Assembly: GCF_003945595.2 (NCBI RefSeq)
Contig: NW_024104367.1
Location: 1,691,981-1,755,980 of the forward strand
From: Pipra filicauda
Lineage: Eukaryota > Chordata > Aves > Passeriformes > Pipridae
DNA length: 64,000 nucleotides
Reading direction: 5' to 3'
Below the pieces are notes generated by a model. That model ran no database searches, was not told where the DNA came from, and was given only the letters and a program-made list of their open reading frames with translations. Within the stretch, counting starts at the first letter, position 1. Every line of letters begins with the position of its first letter. Below, in pieces: positions 14,100 through 23,532 of this stretch. Both the position numbers and the translations under genes were made by a program.

Positions 14100-14870
14100 C
14101 CCTGTTCCAGTTCTATGGAAGTGTATTAGGACAAAGCTGAGCTCCAGCAGCTCAGACAGATTATTTGTGTGCCCTTTATTGCCATGTGTTATTTTTTTTT
14201 CCTCCTTGTAAAATGATATTTGATTCGGCCCTTGCCTCATGTACTTTGAATTCTAGGCATCACATCATGTTTTATAGCAGCCTTTTCAAGATTGTTGCTG
14301 TTGTGCTTTTATTTGTAGCATTCTAGGGAGGAGGGAGGTCAAAAAATGTCACACTGTCTGTCTCCTGTGTGCCACAGAAGTTCATTTTCAGCTTCGTGCA
14401 GGGGGAAAAAAAAAATTGAAATTCGCTCCGTGGATGTGACAAAGTGTTTCTGAGGACAAGTGTTCAAATGCAATATTGTCAAGCTATTTTTAGCCAACTG
14501 CTGTCCTTATAGTGCTGTTTAAAGATTCAGCTCAGGCTGCTAATAGATATATTTATAACCATTCTGTCAACTGGCACAGCATGAGTGCTGTTACAGATGA
14601 TAATTCTATTCTTGGAAGCAGTGCCATGGTTACCAGTCCCCGAGCTGCTCAAATAGAAGCTATACATCTGTACACACTTAGTAACATTTTAATATACCAG
14701 CACGTTTTTACACTGCAACAAAGAACAAAGCCAGACGTGGTAACCAAAAAAATAATATGTGCAGAAAAGCACATGAAAATTAAAATCAGTGCGTTTACTT
14801 ACTTAAGAAAATACAATAACTTCTTTAGTATTACGTATTCTGAAGCCTGGGTGTGAAAGAAACTGAATGA
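14100..14870. other. Candidate conserved noncoding block
   Basis: A repeat-free stretch has several mid-length words of the kind seen in conserved enhancers, including a consensus MEF2 word CTATTTTTAG at 14484-14493. A 114-codon frame at 14512-14856 crosses it but resembles no protein I know. This is inference only; cross-species alignment is needed to support it. Confidence 0.25.
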
Positions 14871-16828
14871 GGGTTTTTTTTTTTTACTGCATTTTACTGG
14901 TGTTTATTGTTGATGTAAGCAGTTTGACTGCAGTGGGCTTTATTTTGTGTCAGATGGCTGATGGATAGGCACTGAGTACAGCATGAGGGTGTGTAACATG
15001 GGTTTGGGACTGTAAAAACTCACTTTGCTGATGAGGTTGGTGTCTGGCCTTCTAAGAAATACAGAATTTTACTAAATTAATGATTCGTCTGTGCTGAGGT
15101 GAAATTTGATATGAAGAGTGTCACATGGCTTTACATTTGTGTGTTGTGCTCCAAGGGTGGGTTCAGGAGGTGCTCTTGGATTTGGGAGCCTCCAGCCATG
15201 GCTGTAGATCCCTGCCTGGCACCACAGGCACTGTGGCTTGTCTGAGGCTGGGTATCGTGTAGAAGCTTTGGATACTCCTTCATTTGGGCCTAAATTCCAT
15301 GTCATCCAAAGTCCTACAGCTTTCTTAGTCTGACTCCCCATCCCTGGAAGAGTTCTATGATTCTGTGACTCTTTTGGGTAAATATTTGCCAAGCGATAAT
15401 GCAGAGCCTGGGATTTGGCTGCTTTGTTTGCTTTGTCTGAGCACTGAGGAGGCTGAAAATGTGACTGAGTGAGGACATGAGGTCCCACATTTGAATGGAC
15501 TCTGTTTTAGTGCCTGCCCTGTTTGGTACCTGCAGCACTGCACTGTGCCTAGAAAAGACACTGGAGAAGAGAGCATGGATCTGTTGGCAGAGGAGCTGCC
15601 AGGGCTTTGGAGATTTTTAGTTTATTTTTGTTCTGCTTTTACTCTTAGGTTTACAGGGAATTGTGCTGTGGGGCCATGAGTAGCAGTAAAAGGCTTTGAC
15701 AAATGTTGGCACAGGGTTTAGGATGATCTGTTACCATCCCTGTGCTGGGGAAGAGGTGACCTAGTCTGGTTTTACTCTGTTGCTTCTGTGGAGTTTGGGA
15801 AAGGGCTACTGTGAATCACAGACAGCAGAGGTAGATTTTTCTTTGCCTTTAAATTCATTATGTACAGATGAAAAAACAAACCCCTATATTGACTTTTATA
15901 CAATGACTGTAATCATAAAAAGATCAATATTTTTTTCAGTACATCATCATTGTCATTGAACATACCAGTTTTCTGCTAGATGTTGGACATGAATTACACA
16001 TCACACCTGCCTGGAAAATGCAAACTAAAATTAACTTTGTTTCTGTAGGAAGATTCGTAGTAAGATTAATGCTTTGAAGAAGACAGCACCAGTATTACAG
16101 ATTTCTTCAACTGTGGTGAAGCTCTAAAGTAATCAAAAGGAAGTTTATTTTCATAATGTAAATTGTAGAATTCATTGCTGCTGAATGTTGGGAAGGGCAG
16201 AAGAACTGACAGGTTCAACACGGGGCAAGAGAAATGGAAAACTGGATTTGCTAGGAGGCCTCTTGCCTGGATAATCCAAATGCAGTGTCTGAGCTGACAA
16301 CTTATTGCTGGATGCTGAGAATGAATGAGAGTGATGATAATTTTGTGCCTTGCTTGTCATATTCCTCCTTAAACAGGCACTGCTGTCTGGGGTAGGATGC
16401 AGAGCTATGGGAACAGCTGGTTTGTTCTAGGAAGAAAAGCTCTGTATTAAGACACAGCAGCAGGGCTCCATGTGGTCAAAAGACTCTGTTACAAAAATAA
16501 TGTTCACAAGTCATCTGGGATATCAGAAGGCATCGTACTGATGTATCTAAAATATAAAAACCAAGTTTGTTTGGTTTGACTGCTCTGAGGAAATTTCATT
16601 TTTAAGATTTTTCATGGTTTTTGCTGTTCTGTTAAGCAGGTTTTGTCAAATCTAATGAATTTGCTGAACAGTTATTTTTTTTTTAAAAAAGAGAATGCAC
16701 TGACTGGTTACTTAATAATTTTACTGTATGCACAGTTTTCAATAAAACTTTCAGAAATGATGAAGTAATGAGAATTTTTTTTTATGTAGCTGGTAGAGCA
16801 AACATGCACTGCTTAGAATTTGTGTGTA

Positions 16829-16896
16829 GTGGGGGGTTGGAATGAGATGGTCTTTAATGTCCTTTCCAACCCAAACCATTTTGTGACTCTGTGACA
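16829..16896 (+). mobile_element. CR1 3' tip
   Basis: GGGTTGGAATGAGATGGTCTTTAATGTCCTTTCCAACCCAAACCATTTTGTGACTCTGTGACA is the CR1 3' UTR and tail. It is 5'-truncated. Confidence 0.85.
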
Positions 16897-17605
16897 GTGG
16901 ACAGATAAAGAGTCTCAGGTGTTGGACAAGGTGTTATGTAAAAATCAAGAGAGCAAATAAGAACTTTATATCCTGGTTTTGCACTTGCCTTCATATGGAG
17001 AAAGAAGAAGCAGGAAAAATGTCAGACCAGTGATTAATAGGGATTCTCTTTCTATGGAATATCAGAGTAACTGATTGGCAGGAGAAGAGTTTATACATGA
17101 TGTATACATTGAAGCATGTTGAGATTTACTGCTTCTAATGCTATAATGCTATCAAAGCTGTATTGTGTATTACAGTGAAGGTGATGGTGATTAAAACTGC
17201 CCATGTTCCAAAAGTGCTTGGAATAAAAGTATAAGAGGGTGCTGCAAAGTGAAGGGTCTATGAGGTTTTAATATCTGGACTGCTGAGTTTTTAAAAAATG
17301 AGATAGGAATATTATTATGTTAGATTAATTTCCTTGGACAGAAAATTGTGTATGAAGAAATGGTAAACCCCCCAAAATTTGTAAAGATTATACTGGAGAG
17401 CATGAGAAATTGTCTTGATAGAGAGGAGAACTCTGAAGGAAAGAATTACTTTATTGTTGAGTAGCATTCCATGGATGGCATCCAGGTGTGATTTTTGAAG
17501 TGATGGAATTTCTTTTTTGAAGTCTGATGAAGGACAGGGTGTTTTTCATATCGAAGGGACAAAAGATTTGAGACTGGTGACTCATGAGGGTTCCTGATGA
17601 GTAAA

Positions 17606-17623
17606 AAAAAAAAAAAAAAAAAG
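17606..17623 (+). repeat. Poly(A) tract, about 18 bp
   Basis: An uninterrupted A-run follows GATGAGT. No retroposed body was recognised upstream of it. Confidence 0.8.
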
Positions 17624-17739
17624 ACAATATTTTATCTAAAGGAAAGATAAGGAGGCAGATTTGGGGGTTCCACAGGCTGCTCAGCCTCATTTGAGTTTCT
17701 GAAAAGATTATAGAGCCTTTCCAAACATGTGAAAGAGAA

Positions 17740-18110
17740 GAATATAGTTGAGCACAGTCAGTGTGGAGTTATCGACCTCAGCTCAAGCTTGCCTGACCTG
17801 TTTGTCTTCTTGGCAGAAATGGCTGATTCTTTGATGGTACCGAGGCTGATATCCAATATATCAAAGATCCAGATGGTGAAACAGAATGTGTCCTCAGCAA
17901 ATTTCTGGATGATGCTGAGTGTTGAGTAAATGTTGTAAGTGGTAGAGATTGACTCCAGAAGTATCTTGGGAAACTTGAGGCTGGGGCCAGGAGGAATTTC
18001 AGAAGTTCAGCAAGGAGAAGTGCAAAGTTCTGATGGAATGATCTTCGTAATCACAGTGGATGCCAAGTTTAATAAGAGCCAAGAGCGCATCCTGACTGTG
18101 GCAGTAAGAG
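17740..18110 (+). mobile_element. Old CR1 internal (ORF2) fragment
   Basis: Words matching the CR1 ORF2 region upstream of the 3' end appear in order: TGAAACAGAATGTGTCCTCAGCAAATTTCTGGATGATGC, AGGAGAAGTGCAAAGTTCTG, and GTGGATGCCAAGTTTAATAAGAGCCAAGAGC. Frame breaks are frequent and no 3' tail is present. It is an old, degraded copy. Confidence 0.65.
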
Positions 18111-20980
18111 ACAGATGCTTTTGATTCTGTATATTATAGAGTATTGTGCTGTGGTAATACAGAGTATTTACCTCTGTGAAGGTAAAAAAGTTTGATCATT
18201 TTAAAGTTCTCAAACACATTTCATGTGCTTCCTCCAAACATGCAGAAATCACACAGGGTTTATTCCTTAATAGTATTGTATTGCTAATGGGAGATGAGAA
18301 ACATGAGTGTGTTTGGTTTCACTGGCCATGGGAGATGATTGCCAGGTCTCCACGTTATCTTAGTGTTTGGCAGATCCGTGCTTTAATTATTCCCTTTTTA
18401 TTCTCTCCCAGACAACGGAGTTATTTGAAGCAGTTCTTCATCCTCTTCCAGAAGCTTTCCCATGGAATGTTTTAGATTCCTGCCAACTGTGTCTTTCATG
18501 TGAGACTGCAAAGGAGGTTGTGACAGATTGGTTTGCAGTTTCATCAATATGCTGCTAATACTCATTTTTACGTCTCCCTTTCATGAAACACAGATGGTCA
18601 GGTTTTTTAGATTATTAGTGTGTCACTGAAATTGGGTTTTGGCTAAGAGCTTGTTGGCTGAAACTCCTCCTAACTGAAGCAGATGACACTGGTTGACTAA
18701 GGGGAAAAGATGAGAAGGTAGGAATTTGTTTCTTCAAGAAGGCGTGGTTGCATTTTGTAGTTAAGACAAAGGCTTAGATTGTTGCTTTTGCTTTTCAAAT
18801 ATGACAAAGAGGCATCCAGTCATATTTTCTAATGTTCATTTAGAATGCATTTTTCTGCTTTTATTTTACTGATGAGACACTGGCTTTACCTGATGGTATC
18901 AACTGTCATTTTTGTGGCTTTGCCTTTGGGTGTGTTGAATTCCAGTTACCAAGGGTGTATCTGGGAAGGGAAGGATACAGCACATCCCTTCCTCTGTTTG
19001 GTGTTCTGCGAAGAATACATTATATAGAGCCTTTTGCAAAGAACATCACCTCTCAGAATGGGTTTTACTTCTGTTTGGAGTCCTAAAACTAGCTTTGTTT
19101 GCATCTGTGTATCTCAGTTTCCTGTTGAGTGAGAAGAGACAGAATTCTGAAGATACAGTTTGTAGATTGAGTTGCTGTCATTCATATTCTGCTTGGCATA
19201 TTAGTTGCTTTTCCATTTAAGAAATAATAATTTCCCTTGCTCGGTTGGTGCATGGCAGACAACAGTGTTTGTATCCACTTTGCACTGAGATGTTCTGGGT
19301 GACATTGTTTTTGGGAGAACTTAATGATATGCCTACAAGTCTCAAGCAAATACCTGGGAGAACCCCTGTCTTTGAACTAAAATTTAAAAGAGAGATGAAG
19401 TTATATAAAAAACTCTCTAAGCCCAAGATATCATTTAGGTTTTGAAAACATTACTGACTTCATAAAGGGGTATCCAATTCCATTCATTGGAGCTACACAT
19501 CAAGAATTCTGCCCATGTGTGCATAGAAATCATCATTTTTTATGCAAACTTGCCTAAATTTTTAACATTATTAAACAAAGTAGATACTTAATTTGCAAAA
19601 TATTTTTTGACAAACCTTGTCTGGTTTCTGTGGTGATTTTTTTGGCGATATTTTTAAAAACTGGTATAGAATGTGCACAATTATGAAGACTTTTAAGAAA
19701 ACTCCTTTTAATTCCAAATGATGGTTTTCTGGTTTTGTTTATTCCCCTCCCCCTTCCTTTAAAGAAAATATAAATGGTTAGAAAAAAACATCCTTTTTCT
19801 CGCTTTCTGAAAGTCACTTTAAAGAAATTTTTACTTTTTGAAAATCATTATTCTACAATCTGAAGAATCACATACTGGCATTTGTATTTATCATGGCTTT
19901 AAATTGTATTTATCATGGTTTTAAATCTTGACAATAATACTTCTTCCAAGGGATCAAATCCTGTAATTCCTGGAGCAAGTTAAAATCTCTGAAACCCAGT
20001 CTTTGGAAAAGAGTCAGGAGGAACATGATTCTCACCCTGCAGATATAGGCCATGTTTTTGGATGTTCTGTCTAATATGACAAAGGCCTTTCTCTTCACCC
20101 TGGTCTCCTAAAGAAGATTGATGGGACTAATGGATCAGATTTCTTTGATGTCACAAGTTAACTCAATGGCATTCTCAAAACTTTTTCCTGTATATCCTGT
20201 GATAGTGACACTTAGATTTTGACATCCACATCCTCTCTTCCAGAAACCTTGAGTTCCCTGCTACATTTTTTCCTAGCAGAACTTGGCACTGATGTATTGC
20301 AAATGATTGGTTATCCCACTATCCCATTCCTCTTAGTTTCAAGAATCCATCATTAGCAAGTCCTTGTTTGTCTGAAAATTCACGGCCAGCTCAGCATTTA
20401 TCTGCTCTGTCTATATTTAAGAGAAGATAATTACTGCCAGACTCCTTGTAAGGGCTCATCATGTTTTTTTGGGCTGTCGGTTTGGGAATCGTTAGCGGTG
20501 GCACTGCTGATGAAAGCTGAATGCTCCATTATGAGGGAAAGGAGTGAGCTGCTTCAGAAAGCTCTGACTCATAAGTATAAGGAACTAATTTTTACAGCCT
20601 TAACAAAAGGACATCCATCTTTTTTCTTGATAAAAGAGCAGCCAGGAATACTCTGTCTACTCAAAAGTGCTGTGTAAGCAGATCAGTGCAAAAAGTATTT
20701 GTTTTGCCAAGGTGAAAGTAATTTGACATATGACAACAGTATTTCTTTAAGTAGACAGAAGTTTCCACAAGATTAGAGAAAGTAGACCTGTCCAACATCT
20801 GTGACCAAAAATTATCTCTTTCACACTCCAGATATCTCATGGATTTCTTGTGTCCTGCCATTTTACCTTCCTAGTGGGTGCTGAAAGTTTTTTTTATCTT
20901 CATTAGAAGAACTGCAGTTGGGAGATGTCTTTGATTTGTTTAAAGAAGGCTTTCTGGGTCAGTCAGTCTGTGTTAGAAAG

Positions 20981-21465
20981 CCATAGAATGGGTCAGGTTG
21001 GAAGGGACCACAGGTTGGTGGGTCATCTTGTCCAACTCCCCTGCTCAGACAGGGTCATCCCAGAGCACATGGCACAGGATTGTGTCCAGATGGTTCTGGA
21101 ATATCTCCAGTGAGGGAGACTCCACACTCTCTCTGGGCAACCTGTTCAGTGCTCAGTCACTGCACAGGAAAGAAGTTCTTCCTCATATTCAGATGGAGCT
21201 TCCTGTGCATCAGTTCCTGCCCCTTACCTCTTGTCCTATTGTTCAGCACCACCGAGCAGAGCCTGGTCCGTCCTCAGACACCCTCCTTCAGAAAATGATA
21301 GACATTGATAGTGGCCCCTCTCAAACATCTCCTCTTGAGGCTGAGCAGGTCCAGCTCCTTCAGCTTTTCCTCATAATAGAGATGCTCCAGTCCTTTAATA
21401 ACAGTTTGTTGTCCTCCCCTGAACCTGCTCCAGGAGCTGCTTGTCCTGGGAAGCCCAGGAAAGGT
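20981..21465 (-). mobile_element. CR1 3' fragment, about 485 bp
   Basis: The reverse complement shows the full CR1 3' end (CATAGAATGGGTCAGGTTGGAAGGGACC), then the ORF2 C-terminal region and the GAGAAGCTGAAGGAGCTGGACC-like segment to about 21465. The 177-codon ORF on the opposite strand is an artefact of this element. Confidence 0.9.
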
Positions 21466-22099
21466 CTCTTGAGCCATTTGCTTAGAAACCCCCCACACAG
21501 CAGGATCATCAGGAGCCAACAACTCCTGTGACCGCGCTCTCTCTGTGCCAGCAGTGACTTGTCTGGGTTCCCTGCACTCAGGTTGCTTCTCCATCCTTCT
21601 TCCAAGGCAGGAGCCATGGCTTTCCCTCCCTCATGGAAAGAGCATTTGCCTGACTGTGGCTGAGGACAGAGAGGAGAGGCTGGTAGCAAATCAGGGCTGG
21701 GAGTAAAGTGCAGTTTGGGCCGAGTTATCCTTTCTGTTTGGAAATGGAGCTCACCTGCTCAGGCAGTGGCCAACTCTGCATTGGAGGGGTCACTCCACCC
21801 TGGCTGTGTGACAGGGAGGTGGGTGGTCCTTGGGCTCATGGCTGAGCTCTGAGGGTGGTGGTAAGCAACTCTTAGGAAGGACTTGGCCAGGCTGCCAGGG
21901 CTCTCCTGGAGTTCAGCAGAGATAAATACCAAGGACCACCTTTGTCCCAATGGCATTTTGGCACAGTGCTGATCCCCAACACAAAGGTCTGGCAGTCACC
22001 ATGGGGACCTCCATACCCCTGTCCTGGCAGTCCTCAAGGGGACACAGACCCCAAGTTTTATGTTGCCTTTACCTAATTGACTAACAGGATCATTGACAT

Positions 22100-22400
22100 G
22101 AACAGTGCCTACTTTAACTGTTTCTTGGGAGATCTCAGGCCACTGGAAGCTGGCCAGTGTTGATTGCAAGAAGGGCAGGAAGGAGGACCCTGTGATGAGA
22201 GGTGTACCAATCTCTCTTCTGTGCCTGGTAGAATTATGGAGAAGTTTATTCTGGGAATTACTAAAATAACTCTGGAGAGAGAATGCAGTCACTGGTCATA
22301 GCTAGTCCCTAAGGTGTTTGGAACTCATGACCAGATAAGGATGAAGGAGTTCACCTGCTTTAGTCTGGTGACTGTGGCCTTTGTAGACGAGAAACCATAA
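22100..22400 (+). mobile_element. CR1 internal (reverse transcriptase region) fragment
   Basis: In order: CAAGAAGGGCAGGAAGGAGGACC, CTCTTCTGTGCCTGGTAGAATTATGGAGAAG and ATTCTGGGAATTACTAAAATAAC...AATGCAGTCACTGGTCATAG. From memory this is the CR1 reverse transcriptase segment, without its 3' end. Borders are approximate. Confidence 0.65.
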
Positions 22401-22466
22401 GGACACAGGACAATCCTGGAGTGGGCTACATGTGCCAGTGTTTTGCTGAGCTTCCCAGCTTATGCC

Positions 22467-23265
22467 TGTGACATCCCACCTTTAAGGCAAAGGAAGATTT
22501 ATAAAGGCTCGTAGTTGAAAGGATCGTTGAAAGTCAGAGAGTCTGCAAAGGACTTTTATTTTAAAGCTTTATAAGTAAATCAAACACTTGGCATGGACAT
22601 TGTTACGTTAGTCCCTGACCTACAATATAAGCACACGACAGTGGGATTTGGATAAAGGGGTAGAGTGAAAGGGAAGAGAGAAATTACAGAGCGAGAGATG
22701 AAGTAGAGGAAGAAAGAGAGAAAGAAAGAAAAAGAAGAAAGGAAGGAAGGAAGTCCCAGATATCTGTCCCAGGAAAGTGCTGCCCTATCTCCACCCAGAC
22801 CCGCTTCGCAAGCCACATCTTGTTCTTTCTCACGGTGTGTTAATACCCACAGTCTTTGGTTATTGCCAATAATTCTTGTCTGTTCTTACCAACAGTCCTT
22901 GGCTGGCTCCACAGCCATGCAGTTATTGGTGTTTGAGACATACACATTAACCCCTTACCTTCGGGGAACTGAGAGCTCAAAGACTCTCACTTTGGACTTC
23001 TGTTTATGGGGTCACAAGAGAGTGGGCTTTGTTCATAATAATTTTCCATCCTGGACAAAATTCAAGTCAGTAACTTTCTTTGAGGGTTTAATAACAACAA
23101 TATTCTTCCACTTGGGTTGTTATTCAAGCAAGAAAAATAAGTTTCCAAGGCTGTTTGTTAAAAAACAGGTGCTTGTTAGGCAGCTGTTAGTTCCTTGGAG
23201 CAGACAGTGTTCCTGCTAAGCCCACGTGCAGTTCATCGAGGTCTAATGAGCATTTCCAGGTCACA
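22467..23265 (-). mobile_element. LTR-like sequence (tentative endogenous retroviral LTR), antisense to TRAPPC9
   Basis: On the - strand the block begins TGTGACCTGG (23265 downward) and ends GGGATGTCACA (22467), giving short inverted ends TGTGAC/GTCACA. A polyadenylation hexamer AATAAA lies at 22560-22555, about 90 bp before the end, as in an LTR R/U5 region. A purine-rich GA tract lies at 22703-22754. No target-site duplication is evident (ATGCC left, GTGTG right), so the borders are uncertain and family assignment rests on shape. It lies about 270 bp downstream of the stop of the 694-codon ORF on the same strand and could act as its terminator. Confidence 0.4.
22703..22754 (+). repeat. GA-rich polypurine tract
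   Basis: The + strand is almost pure A and G, including runs of GAAA, AAAG and GGAA (aaggaaggaaggaag at the end). It lies inside the LTR-like block. It is a simple purine tract with no further evidence of function. Confidence 0.8.
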
Positions 23266-23532
23266 GTGTGGCCTTGAGATGGGGAGGATGCACCACCACA
23301 ATCCACCTTGTGACTAAAGTCAGCTTCCCTGAGATTCTACAATGTGCTGCTGTAATCCTTCCTCAGCTGGCTCTCCCTGACCAGGCTGTCTTGGGTCTGG
23401 GACTGTCAGGGGCAGGATGTCCTTGTGGCAGGTGGCTGCCTCTGGCACCATCCATCTTGTGTCCTCTGGGAACTGCACATCCTCAGGGTGAGCAGCCACC
23501 TTTGGGGATCCTCCTGCTGCTGGCAGCTGGGG

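Noticed and set aside
15345..15375. CR1-like tail (GAGTTCTATGATTCTGTGACTCTT)
   Set aside because: Only the tail-like words are present; no adjacent CR1 3' UTR could be read, so it was not annotated.
17606..17623. Poly(A) tract as a processed-pseudogene tail
   Set aside because: No cDNA-like sequence or target duplication was found upstream of it.
20998..21531. 177-codon ORF on the + strand
   Set aside because: It runs antisense through a reverse CR1 copy; no independent coding evidence.
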